In this document: piece by piece, positions 8,778 through 16,847 of the stretch
How the letters are laid out: the number at the start of each line of letters is the position of its first letter
Numbering within the stretch: the first letter of the stretch is position 1
Source of the DNA: Selenomonas sp. ND2010
GTDB taxonomy: Bacteria > Bacillota > Negativicutes > Selenomonadales > Selenomonadaceae
Assembly: GCF_000702005.1 (NCBI RefSeq)
Contig: NZ_JNKI01000013.1
Span: 21,282 to 85,281, forward strand
Direction: 5' to 3'
DNA: 64,000 nucleotides
Position numbers and translations under genes: made by a program
The notes under the pieces: model-generated
The model's input: the letters and a program-made list of their open reading frames with translations, nothing else
What the model was told of the DNA's origin: nothing
Database searches by the model: none

Positions 8778-9378
8778 CGGCTGCCGCCTCCTCTCGTTCG
8801 TCATTGGTCGCCCATAGCACCAGACGTCCCTCGTCGGCCGCCTGCCGAGCCTCACGCAGCACCAATTCTCGGCCAGCTGCATCAAGATTCGCCCCGGGTT
8901 CATCGAGCAGCCAGATATCCGCCTCTGCGGCCAAAAGTGCCGCCAACTTCAGACGCTGGCGCATGCCGGTCGAAAACTCTCCCGTAACGGTTGTCGCCAC
9001 GGCCTGATCCCGCAAACCTACGCGTGCCAGCAACGCCTGAAACTTTGTCTCCGTCAGCTCTATGCCCCGAAGCCCCAGCAGGAAAGCGAGATTCTCCCGC
9101 GCCGTCAGTCGTGGATAGAATCTTAGCTCGGGCGTTACCATCGCCAGACGGTTGCGCAGCTCTTCCCGCCGCAGCTCCCGCGCATCCTCCACAACGCTTA
9201 CGCGGCCAGCCGCTGGCAGCATAAAATGCGCCGCCAGCTTCAGCAGCGTTGACTTGCCGCTGCCATTCTGGCCGGTCACAGCCGTAATCGTCCCGCTTCG
9301 CAGCTTGGCGTTGATGTCCTGAAAGATTGTTCGGCCGTAAAACGACTGGGTAACCGCTTCAAACTTTATCGTTATCAT
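8749..9378 (-). CDS. ccmA: Heme exporter ABC ATPase CcmA
   Basis: Cytoplasmic ATPase subunit of the CcmAB transporter. It has Walker A GQNGSGKST (about residues 36-44), an ABC signature of the form STGMRQRLKLA, and Walker B with WLLDEPGANLD. Length (209 residues) matches CcmA. It starts 3 nt after the stop codon of the Crp/Fnr regulator with no strong ribosome site, so translation is probably coupled to that gene. This places ccmABCEF under the regulator's own promoter. Confidence 0.93.
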   Translation of the reverse strand: MITIKFEAVTQSFYGRTIFQDINAKLRSGTITAVTGQNGSGKSTLLKLAAHFMLPAAGRVSVVEDARELRREELRNRLAMVTPELRFYPRLTARENLAFLLGLRGIELTETKFQALLARVGLRDQAVATTVTGEFSTGMRQRLKLAALLAAEADIWLLDEPGANLDAAGRELVLREARQAADEGRLVLWATNDEREEAAADAAIHLAGH

Positions 9379-9381
9379 GAT

Positions 9382-10062
9382 TCAACACCCAATCTTATCT
9401 TTATTGAGCTGCAACCAGTCCTCACCGACCGTCAGCATGCCCTCAGTCTTCATCGCCGCAATCTCGCGCGTCAAGGCACTGCGGTTGCACTCTATTTCCT
9501 TGGCCAATTGTACGCGCCCCGGCACTTTGACCTGTTCACTCTGATAGCGCCCCTCACGCTGCAAGAGATAGAGAATCAGTCGTTCACGCAAGGTTTTCTG
9601 CGATAAGAGTTCAATTTTTTCCATCATCATGACATTCTTGCGGCAAAACGCTTCTAATAGATTACGCATGACCATGCCGTGCGTATGTCCCAGCTTAGGG
9701 CCTGCTACCAAAAGCGACCGATACGACACCCAAAGCACGAGCACATCAGTCAACGCCTCAATCGACGTATTGTTATTGGACTGGAATCGCGGCAGAATTG
9801 CTGACGCACTGCCCATCATCGCACCACGTTCCAATATGTGGCCAATCGATTCATTGCCAAAGCGATCCTCAGCAATAACCTGAGCCTTTCCCTCAACCAT
9901 AACCCCTATATTGGCATTGGGCTCATAGGCTTTAAGAATCCGCGTTCCTTTTTCATAACGCTTGACCGCCGCCCCCGTACTCATAATAAAGCGATCTACT
10001 TCCTCAGCGGAAACATCTCGAAACAAGGGCAGTTCCTGTAAATCCAAATGATAGATCTGCAT
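9382..10062 (-). CDS. Crp/Fnr-family regulator, HcpR-like
   Basis: Transcription factor with an N-terminal cyclic-nucleotide-binding-like beta domain (about residues 10-120), a long dimer helix and a C-terminal helix-turn-helix (RVQLAKEIECNRSALTREIA). The start at 10062 is 7 nt after GGAGGGG; starts further upstream would run through the promoter. There is no FNR-type cluster of N-terminal cysteines, so a 4Fe-4S sensor of that kind is unlikely. The promoter has a GTTGC-N4-GCAAC palindrome, implying autoregulation. The gene lies next to hcp and leads the ccm operon. HcpR-type members of the family are known to control hcp and nitrite or NO genes in anaerobes, so an HcpR-like role is inferred; the signal sensed is not visible. 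Confidence 0.85.
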   Translation of the reverse strand: MQIYHLDLQELPLFRDVSAEEVDRFIMSTGAAVKRYEKGTRILKAYEPNANIGVMVEGKAQVIAEDRFGNESIGHILERGAMMGSASAILPRFQSNNNTSIEALTDVLVLWVSYRSLLVAGPKLGHTHGMVMRNLLEAFCRKNVMMMEKIELLSQKTLRERLILYLLQREGRYQSEQVKVPGRVQLAKEIECNRSALTREIAAMKTEGMLTVGEDWLQLNKDKIGC

Positions 10063-10102
10063 CCAATCCCCTCCAGAAAATCTTCCATTTTTAACTGGCT
10101 TC

Positions 10103-10144
10103 ATTATATCATCGAAAGTCACATACATACGTTGCACAAGCAAC
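10103..10144 (-). promoter_or_regulatory. Promoter of the regulator-ccm operon with palindrome
   Basis: The -10 box TATAAT is at 10103-10108 and the perfect palindrome GTTGC-ACAA-GCAAC at 10131-10144. Centre-to-centre distance is 32 bp, identical to the nrfH and hcp promoters. Confidence 0.75.
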
Positions 10145-10261
10145 CTATGTCAGGAATATTCGCTTCCCTCCCCCCAACCTCCTGCATATATATTCATCAA
10201 TAGCGCCAGTTGCTACAAACATTTTTTCATCCCCTCCCCATGAGGCTCATCCATTCAGGCA

Positions 10262-10301
10262 AAAAAAAGCTCATCGGCACTTTCCTTTTAGCCAATGAGC
10301 T
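10262..10301 (-). terminator. hcp terminator
   Basis: The arms AGCTCATTGGC and GCCGATGAGCT form a hairpin, followed on the minus strand by eight T. The A-rich stretch on the other side could make it work in both directions. Confidence 0.85.
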
Positions 10302-10348
10302 TTCTCTTTATTTTTTTATCGCGAATTTATCGCTAATGAAGCTGGGAA

Positions 10349-11983
10349 TCAGCCAATCATTTTCTTGATGTCTTCTTCTACCGTCGTGATACCACCAATA
10401 CCGAAGTTCTCAATCAGGACTTTCGCTACATTCGGGGACAGGAAGGCCGGCAGCGTTGGGCCGAGGTGGATGTTCTTGACGCCAAGGTGCAAGAGTGCCA
10501 ACAGGACGATTACAGCTTTCTGCTCATACCAAGCAATGTTGTAGGCAATCGGCAGTTCGTTGACATCATCAAGGCCGAATACTTCCTTGAGCTTGAGCGC
10601 GATGAGGGCCAGGCTATAGGAATCGTTGCACTGTCCAGCATCGAGAACACGCGGGATACCACCGATATCGCCGAGATTCATCTTGATGTATTTATACTTC
10701 GCACAACCAGCCGTCAGGATAACCGTATCCTGCGGCAGCGCTTTGGCAAACTCCGCATAATAGTCGCGGGACTTCATGCGGCCATCGCAGCCAGCCATGA
10801 CGACAAATTTCTTGATGGCACCGGACTTAACAGCCTCGACGACTTTATCAGCTACGGCAAACACCTGCTCATGCGCAAAACCGCCAACAATCTGCCCCTG
10901 CTCGAGTTCCGTCGGCGCCTCGCATTTCTTCGCAAGCTCAATGATCGGCGAAAAGTCCTTCGTGCCATCTTCCTTCATGGCAATATGCGAACAGCCCGGT
11001 ACCCCCGTAGCCCCCGTCGTGAACAGACGATCCTGATACGAAGCCTTCGGCGGTACGACACAGTTCGTCGTCATGAGGATAGGGCCATGGAATGCCTCAA
11101 ACTCCTCTTTCTGTTTCCACCAGGCATTGCCGTAGTTGCCAGCAAAATTCTCGTACTTTTTGAATTTTGGATAGTAATGAGCCGGCAGCATCTCGCCATG
11201 CGTGTAAACATCAACGCCTGTCCCCTGCGTCTGCTCCAAGAGCATCTCGAGATCCTTGAGATCATGGCCCGAAATCAGGATACCTGGGTTCTTACGTACG
11301 CCAAGGTCTACTTTCGTAAGTTCCGGATTGCCATAAGTTTCCGTATTCGCTTTGTCGAGAAGCGCCATACCGTCAACGCCCCACTTGCCGGTTTCCAGCG
11401 TAAGCGCCGTAAGGTCATCGCCCGTCAGGCTGTCATCGAGGAGCTTGGCCAATGCCGACTGCGCGAATGCGTCGATTGCCTCATTCTCGTAGCCCAGTAC
11501 ATTCGCATGTTTCTGATATGCTGCCAAGCCCTTGAGACCATAAGTGATGAGCTCGCGCAGGCTGCGGATATCCTCATTTTCCGTTGCCAGGATTCCGACT
11601 TTAGCAGCTTTTGCATCGAACCCATCTTCCGTATCATTCCAAAGAGCCGCATCCGGCAAATTTTCACGATTCGTAAGGCCCGCTAACAGTTCTGTTTTCA
11701 CTTCTAAAGTATTTTTGATGCGTTCTACAATTGCTTCACGGTCAAAATTCGCATTGGTGATCGTCACGAACAGGTTAAGCGTAATCTGATGATTGACCTC
11801 TGCCGCTACTTTCTTGCCCTCGGCACGCAAGCGCGTCGTCACAGCCGAAAGTCCCTTCGTCACATAAATCAAAAGGTCCTGCATCGCTGCCACTTCCGGC
11901 TTCTTGCCACAGACACCAACCTGCGTGCAGCCCTTGCAGCCTGCCGTCTCCTGGCACTGATAGCAAAACATCTTGTTCTCCAT
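10349..11983 (-). CDS. hcp: Hybrid cluster protein / hydroxylamine reductase
   Basis: Cytoplasmic iron-sulfur enzyme that reduces hydroxylamine to ammonia in vitro and is an NO reductase in vivo in E. coli; it protects against nitrosative stress. The N-terminal cysteine set ([19 protein letters not shown], residues 7-25) binds the cubane cluster. Downstream cysteines, including [19 protein letters not shown] and GQCNDSYS, are those that ligate the hybrid Fe-S-O cluster. Its 544 residues match the family. It forms a single-gene unit with its own terminator; its promoter carries the GTAAC-N4-GCTAC form of the shared palindrome. Confidence 0.97.
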   Translation of the reverse strand: MENKMFCYQCQETAGCKGCTQVGVCGKKPEVAAMQDLLIYVTKGLSAVTTRLRAEGKKVAAEVNHQITLNLFVTITNANFDREAIVERIKNTLEVKTELLAGLTNRENLPDAALWNDTEDGFDAKAAKVGILATENEDIRSLRELITYGLKGLAAYQKHANVLGYENEAIDAFAQSALAKLLDDSLTGDDLTALTLETGKWGVDGMALLDKANTETYGNPELTKVDLGVRKNPGILISGHDLKDLEMLLEQTQGTGVDVYTHGEMLPAHYYPKFKKYENFAGNYGNAWWKQKEEFEAFHGPILMTTNCVVPPKASYQDRLFTTGATGVPGCSHIAMKEDGTKDFSPIIELAKKCEAPTELEQGQIVGGFAHEQVFAVADKVVEAVKSGAIKKFVVMAGCDGRMKSRDYYAEFAKALPQDTVILTAGCAKYKYIKMNLGDIGGIPRVLDAGQCNDSYSLALIALKLKEVFGLDDVNELPIAYNIAWYEQKAVIVLLALLHLGVKNIHLGPTLPAFLSPNVAKVLIENFGIGGITTVEEDIKKMIG

Positions 11984-12061
11984 AAAATATCTCTCCTTTT
12001 CCTCCGTTTACCTTCGGAACCATAATACCCAAACGAAGCTTGTCTCTTCTTGACAAATTTC

Positions 12062-12103
12062 ATTATAGCGGAGCTATTCTCTCCAAGCTGTAACATTCGC
12101 TAC
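12062..12103 (-). promoter_or_regulatory. hcp promoter with palindrome
   Basis: TATAAT -10 at 12062-12067 and palindrome GTAAC-ATTC-GCTAC at 12090-12103, centres 32 bp apart. The arms differ from the GTTGC/GCAAC version, but the palindrome size and spacing are identical. The ygbA-like promoter has the same arms. Confidence 0.75.
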
Positions 12104-12123
12104 ACAGCCTTTTTTCCCAGTAC

Positions 12124-12156
12124 AAAAAAAGACCCTCTCCCGAAGAAGAAGGTCTT
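12124..12156 (-). terminator. Terminator of the 42-residue-repeat gene
   Basis: Stem AAGACCTTCT with AGAGGGTCTT around a small loop, followed by seven T on the minus strand. Confidence 0.8.
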
Positions 12157-12168
12157 AACTATTTTGTT

Positions 12169-12690
12169 TTACGCACCAATGTCGACTCTGCTGCCAGCTT
12201 GTTTCTGGAAATCCGCAAACTGCGTATAGGCTTTTTGGCGGGCCTGCATGATTTGCGCATTTACCTGCTGGAAGCCACTCTTGCCAAGTTTCGTCTCCGT
12301 ACCAAAATTTGATACACGCGTGATGTCTGCTGTCGCTTTCATTCCCTTGGACAGGTTTTGAGCACCTTGTTCCGCATCGGCTTTGATTTGCTGCTGGAAT
12401 TTACTGGAACCGAGCTTAGTTTCGTTGCCAAAATTCGAAACTTCGTAATATGACTTGCTCCGATCCATGAGCATTGATGTTTTTTGCTCGCCAATATTAA
12501 CGATCGTCCGATTCGCCTGCTGAAAAGCACTGCTGCCAATTTTCGTCTCATTTCCAAAATTAGAAACCTTCGTATACGAAGCCGCAGCCTCACTGTGCTC
12601 CTTCGCTACCTGTTGTCCCCTCGCGGTTACCTCGCGATTCATTTGAGGGAAACTGGTCAGCGTCGTGATGCTAACCGCCGATATACCCAT
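12169..12690 (-). CDS. Unrecognised protein with three 42-residue repeats
   Basis: I do not recognise this family. The 173-residue protein has no clear signal peptide, no membrane segment and no cysteine. It contains three repeats of VSNFG(N/T)ETK(I/L)G(S/K)SxFQQ at residues 42-58, 84-100 and 126-142, spaced exactly 42 residues apart. The linkers are Gln-, Ala- and Lys-rich and probably helical, so each unit may be a short conserved turn plus a helix. ATG follows a GAGAGGG ribosome site. It has its own consensus sigma-70 promoter and a terminator, so it is a deliberate single-gene unit between hcp and two chemoreceptors. An extracytoplasmic, flagellar or chemotaxis-related role is possible from position only. 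Confidence 0.85.
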   Translation of the reverse strand: MGISAVSITTLTSFPQMNREVTARGQQVAKEHSEAAASYTKVSNFGNETKIGSSAFQQANRTIVNIGEQKTSMLMDRSKSYYEVSNFGNETKLGSSKFQQQIKADAEQGAQNLSKGMKATADITRVSNFGTETKLGKSGFQQVNAQIMQARQKAYTQFADFQKQAGSRVDIGA

Positions 12691-12757
12691 GATTATCCCT
12701 CTCTTTCCTTGTACATTTCCTTAATCCATTATTCAATAGGTATATTTTTCAATTTAT

Positions 12758-12786
12758 ATTATAATATTACTTTCATCGTTTTTCAA
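12758..12786 (-). promoter_or_regulatory. Sigma-70 promoter of the repeat-protein gene
   Basis: TTGAAA (12781-12786) and TATAAT (12758-12763) separated by 17 bp on the minus strand. Confidence 0.7.
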
Positions 12787-12831
12787 TAGGATTATCCGAT
12801 ATTTAAAATTGTTTTAATTTGTTTACATTTT

Positions 12832-12873
12832 AAAAAAAAGGGCTTTCTCCTGGCATTGCCAGGAAGAAAGCCC
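12832..12873 (-). terminator. Terminator of the first chemoreceptor gene
   Basis: Long hairpin whose outer arms are GGGCTTTCT and AGAAAGCCC and whose inner arms are CCTGGC and GCCAGG, followed by eight T on the minus strand. Confidence 0.9.
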
Positions 12874-12884
12874 TGAGTAATCGA

Positions 12885-14594
12885 TTAGAATTTGAATTTT
12901 GCCAGAGCTTCCTGCTGTTTCTGGGCAAGAACGGCTAACGAATCACTAGCCGAAGCGATTTCCTGCGCCGAAGCCGACTGTTCCTCCGTTGCCGCCGACA
13001 CCGCCTGCATCTCCGATGCAACCTGATTGCTGTATTCACTGATGTTAGACACCTCAGTCGTGATAGCTGCCGACTCTGCAGCCATTGCCTCAACGGCTTC
13101 ATCAACGGTCTGAATCTGCTGCGATACGCCATTAATCAAACCATTGATTTCTTCAAACATCGAGCGCAGGCCTTCCACCGAACGCGCACCAGCAACAACT
13201 GCTTCGCGGCCATTCCGCATCGAATCAACAGCATCCTCCGTATCACGCTGGATGTCCTTGATCAGCCGAGCAATCTTTTCTGCAGACTCCTGCGACTCAT
13301 GCGCCAATTTGCTGACTTCTTCTGCCACTACCGTAAATCCACGGCCATGCTCACCGGCACGGGCAGCCTCGATAGCGGCATTAAGGGCCAAGAGATTCGT
13401 CTGCTCGGCAATACCAGCCATCGTGTCAACGATTTCGCCGATTTCTTTTGAACGCTCACCAAGGCGGTCAACAACTTCTGCTGAACCATTTACCGTTTTT
13501 TCTACACTGCGAATCTGTTCCACCGATTCCCCGATAGCTACTGAACCATCCGCAGCCCGACGAGCTGCAGACGCCGAATTATTGGCAACTTTTGCCGACT
13601 GGGATTTCACATGACTTACAGCCTGCTGAACACGCTCGACAGACTCGTTGCTCTTAACCACAGCTTTCTGCTGATCCTCAACCGAATTCACGACATCGGA
13701 AGCCGACTGAGCCACCTGCGTAGACGCCTGAGCTGCCTGGTTCGAGCTAGCCGTGAGTTCCTCAGACGATGCAGCAAGCTGCTCGGAAGACTCGCTGACA
13801 TTGCACATAAGCTTCGTGAGTTCCCCACGCATCTGCGCCAGTGCTGTAAGCATCTGTCCCAATTCATCGCCACGATCTACAATGCTCTGGCCAGCCGTAC
13901 GGAAGTCCCCATCACGCATCTTATTGCAGGCAGCTACTGCTCTTCCCAAGGATTCCGTAATATCACGGATGATGATAACCGAGAGGCCGCCCAAAATGGC
14001 AAACGCCACCAATACGAGAATCGTAGAGAATGCAATCTGCTGACTGTTTCTAGCCTTGATATCATTGTTCAGGTTCTCTGCGTTTTCATCGGCCACCTGG
14101 CGCAAGCCCTGCAAGCTCTTGAGCAGATCTTTTACCGTCGTATCCTCAATCTTTTTGTACGCTTTCCAAGCCTCATCCTGCTTGCCTTCAGCCACCAGAT
14201 TTTTGACGTTCTGGACTTCCTTCATATACTTCGCCCACAAAGCCTCGGTATTGGGGATTTCCGCAGCTGCACGCTCAGACTGCATACCGATGACTTTATA
14301 CTTGGCCCAGTTCTCTTCGTATTTGTTGATACGCTCTGCCAAGGCATCTTCAATAGCCTTATCTTTCGGATCCAGGATATGTTTGACGACGTTCATCTGA
14401 ACACCACGCATCAAGCTCATCTCCGAACCCATCCAACGCGTAGCTTTCAATTTGTTGCTATACATATCTTCAATATCATCGCTGGCCTTGCTCATTCCCC
14501 TATAGCTCGAAATGCCCAAAGCAGCCATGCCGATAATTCCTACCAGTACCAAGACGAGAATCTTGTACCCCATCTTAATGTCTTTCAATCTCAT
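12885..14594 (-). CDS. Methyl-accepting chemotaxis protein
   Basis: Membrane chemoreceptor signalling through CheA/CheW to the flagellar motor. Order: short cytoplasmic start, membrane helix (about 9-31), periplasmic four-helix-bundle sensor (about 32-188), second membrane helix (about 190-210), HAMP domain, then the long methyl-accepting coiled coil with the conserved tip [19 protein letters not shown]. The start at 14594 gives 569 residues, the same as its neighbour, whose start MRLKD it matches; the longer reading to 14633 has no support. No CheR-binding pentapeptide is seen at the C-terminus (ALAKFKF). The ligand is not predictable. The sensor domains of the two neighbours have diverged much more than the signalling domains. 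Confidence 0.95.
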   Translation of the reverse strand: MRLKDIKMGYKILVLVLVGIIGMAALGISSYRGMSKASDDIEDMYSNKLKATRWMGSEMSLMRGVQMNVVKHILDPKDKAIEDALAERINKYEENWAKYKVIGMQSERAAAEIPNTEALWAKYMKEVQNVKNLVAEGKQDEAWKAYKKIEDTTVKDLLKSLQGLRQVADENAENLNNDIKARNSQQIAFSTILVLVAFAILGGLSVIIIRDITESLGRAVAACNKMRDGDFRTAGQSIVDRGDELGQMLTALAQMRGELTKLMCNVSESSEQLAASSEELTASSNQAAQASTQVAQSASDVVNSVEDQQKAVVKSNESVERVQQAVSHVKSQSAKVANNSASAARRAADGSVAIGESVEQIRSVEKTVNGSAEVVDRLGERSKEIGEIVDTMAGIAEQTNLLALNAAIEAARAGEHGRGFTVVAEEVSKLAHESQESAEKIARLIKDIQRDTEDAVDSMRNGREAVVAGARSVEGLRSMFEEINGLINGVSQQIQTVDEAVEAMAAESAAITTEVSNISEYSNQVASEMQAVSAATEEQSASAQEIASASDSLAVLAQKQQEALAKFKF

Positions 14595-14792
14595 TTTCTC
14601 ACACGCCTTTCTGCAGTAGTCCGTACATCCCAACTCGTCCTCTGCCCCCTGTTAGTCCTGTTTTTTCCCAAAACAGTTGTATTGCCAATTTTAAGGGAAA
14701 ACAAAAACTATTACAAGCGTAAACCTGTACAAAAGTCCTATTTTACCTATACGAAAAAGTTATGCTAATTATTACATATTACTCTAACGATA

Positions 14793-14832
14793 AAAAGCTG
14801 CCGTCTCATAAACGCATGAGACGACAGCTTTT
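14793..14832 (-). terminator. Terminator of the second chemoreceptor gene
   Basis: AAAAGCTG(T/C)CGTCTCAT arms pair around a short loop and are followed by TTTTTA on the minus strand. It separates the two chemoreceptor genes, so each is its own unit. Confidence 0.85.
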
Positions 14833-14853
14833 CTACTATCGTATATCGTATTT

Positions 14854-16563
14854 TTAGAATTTGAAGTGAGACAGCGTTTCCTGCTGTTTCTGAGCCAGCA
14901 CTGCCAGTGAATCACTAGCCGAGGCAATTTCCTCAGCCGAAGCGGACTGCTCTTCCGTTGCCGCCGATACAGCCTGCATCTCCGAAGATACCTTATTGCT
15001 GTAACCGCTGATGTTATTTACCTCACCCATGATGGAGTTGGCTTCCTGCGTCATTGCATCGACCGCTTCATCAACCGTCTGGATCTGATTCGATACGCCC
15101 TGGACAAGGTTGCTGATCTCATCGAACATCGACCGCAGTTCCTCAACGGAACGAGCTCCTGATACTACCGCTTCACGGCCATTCTGCATTGATTTGACCG
15201 CCGCATCGGTATCCTGCTGAATTCCCTTGATGAGCTGAGCAATCTTTTCTGCCGATTCCTGCGATTCATGAGCGAGTTTGCCCACTTCCTCCGCTACTAC
15301 CGTAAAGCCACGGCCGTGCTCGCCGGCACGAGCAGCCTCGATAGCGGCATTGAGTGCCAAAAGATTCGTCTGCTCAGCGATACCTGCCATCGTATCAACG
15401 ATTTCACCGATTTCTCGCGAACGCTCACCCAAACGATCGACTACCTCAGCCGAATCTTTTACCGTCGACTCTGCACTTTTAATCTGCTCAACCGAATTGT
15501 CAATCGACACCGAACCAGCAGCAGCCTGCTCAGCAGCTGAAGCAGAATTGCCTGCTACCATGCGCGACTGTTCCTTGACATGAGCCACTGCACTCTGAAC
15601 TCGTGCCACCGACTCATTACTATTGGCTACGGCCTTTTGCTGATTCTCGATCGTATTGACAACATCGCCCGCCGACTGAGCCACCTGAGTCGATGCCTGA
15701 GCGGCCTGATTCGAGCTGGCCGTAAGCTCCTCCGACGACGCAGCAAGCTGTTCGGACGACTCGCTGACACTGCGCATGAGATCATTGAGTTCCTTGCGCA
15801 TAGCAAAGAGTGCATTAGCCATTGCCCCGAGCTCATCGCCACGGTCAACACGATTTACCCCATCAGTGCGGAAATCACCTTTTTTCATCGCTTCACAAAT
15901 GGCAACGCCACGATGAAGCGAGCTCGTGATATCGCGGATAATAACGACGGACAAACCAGCGAGCAATGCCAGCGCTACCAAGTTTACCATGAACGAGAAC
16001 TCGATATGATTGGTATTGCTTTCCTTGATTTCCTGGTTGAGAATATCTGCATTATCATCGGCTACCTTGCGCAGAGCCTGCTGACTCTTGAGCAAATCTT
16101 CTGCCGTCGTCAGTTCAACCTTGCGAAAATGCTTCCAGGCCTCCTCTTTCTTGCCTTCCTTCACCAGGCGACGTGCTTCCTGCACCCCCTGCTTAAATTC
16201 ATTCCACTTGGCTTCCGTATTCGGGATCTCCGCGGCAGCTTTGTCCGCCCGCATGCCCAGTGGCCGATATTCACTCCAGTAGCTTTCGTACTTCTGGATG
16301 TTTACATCAATCGATTCCTCTACCTTGGCATCATTCGGTTCTAAAATATATTCAACAGTGCTTACCTTGACGGCACGCATGAGACTGATTTCCGTTCCGA
16401 GCAAACGAGTGGCCTGCAATTTGCGACTATACATATTGTCGAGATCATCACTTGCCTTGCTCATTCCCTGGTAACTCGATAAACCGAGGGATACCATACC
16501 AATGACGCCGATAATAACCAGCACCATAATCTTGTAACCAATACGAACGTCTTTTAATCGCAT
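14854..16563 (-). CDS. Methyl-accepting chemotaxis protein (paralogue)
   Basis: Second chemoreceptor of the same build and exactly the same length (569 residues): [12 protein letters not shown] start, two membrane helices bracketing a four-helix-bundle sensor, HAMP, and a signalling domain with [19 protein letters not shown]. The C-terminal half is nearly the same as its neighbour's, while the sensor region has changed at many positions, as expected for a tandem duplication followed by ligand divergence. The upstream 284 bases hold only its leader and the jetC terminator; I see no convincing sigma-28 promoter there. Confidence 0.95.
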   Translation of the reverse strand: MRLKDVRIGYKIMVLVIIGVIGMVSLGLSSYQGMSKASDDLDNMYSRKLQATRLLGTEISLMRAVKVSTVEYILEPNDAKVEESIDVNIQKYESYWSEYRPLGMRADKAAAEIPNTEAKWNEFKQGVQEARRLVKEGKKEEAWKHFRKVELTTAEDLLKSQQALRKVADDNADILNQEIKESNTNHIEFSFMVNLVALALLAGLSVVIIRDITSSLHRGVAICEAMKKGDFRTDGVNRVDRGDELGAMANALFAMRKELNDLMRSVSESSEQLAASSEELTASSNQAAQASTQVAQSAGDVVNTIENQQKAVANSNESVARVQSAVAHVKEQSRMVAGNSASAAEQAAAGSVSIDNSVEQIKSAESTVKDSAEVVDRLGERSREIGEIVDTMAGIAEQTNLLALNAAIEAARAGEHGRGFTVVAEEVGKLAHESQESAEKIAQLIKGIQQDTDAAVKSMQNGREAVVSGARSVEELRSMFDEISNLVQGVSNQIQTVDEAVDAMTQEANSIMGEVNNISGYSNKVSSEMQAVSAATEEQSASAEEIASASDSLAVLAQKQQETLSHFKF

Positions 16564-16800
16564 TCCTTCACTCTACCTTTCTCTTTACTGACAATTCTCG
16601 TCCCCAGCCCCTTTTTCCTACACTCAACTGTTTTCGCATTCGAAAAACAATACTTGCTCATTATACTCTGCACCAGCACCTACCACAATAGTACAATTCT
16701 ACAAGTTTTAGGACTTTTGTCGATAGGAATCTACATTACGCTATTCTGAAAACTATCACTTTTCTTGTTGATGTTATTTATAGTTGATGTTATTTATACT

Positions 16801-16830
16801 AAAAAAGGCATCCCATAAATGAGATGCCTT
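16801..16830 (-). terminator. Terminator of the jetABC operon
   Basis: AAGGCATCTCATTTATGGGATGCCTT hairpin region followed by six T on the minus strand, 17 bases after the jetC stop. It closes the operon and leaves no room for a jetD gene. Confidence 0.88.
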
Positions 16831-16847
16831 AAACGCCTTGATTTTCT

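Noticed and set aside
10145..10222. 25-codon ORF on the minus strand between the hcp terminator and the regulator promoter, with GGAGGGG 9 nt upstream
   Set aside because: It has no promoter of its own, lies after a strong terminator, and its low-complexity protein (GGGKR) has no recognisable feature.
14595..14853. Sigma-28 promoter or c-di-GMP riboswitch before the chemoreceptor genes
   Set aside because: No CGATA box at the right distance and no GCGCCAA/GGGTA-type riboswitch core could be found.
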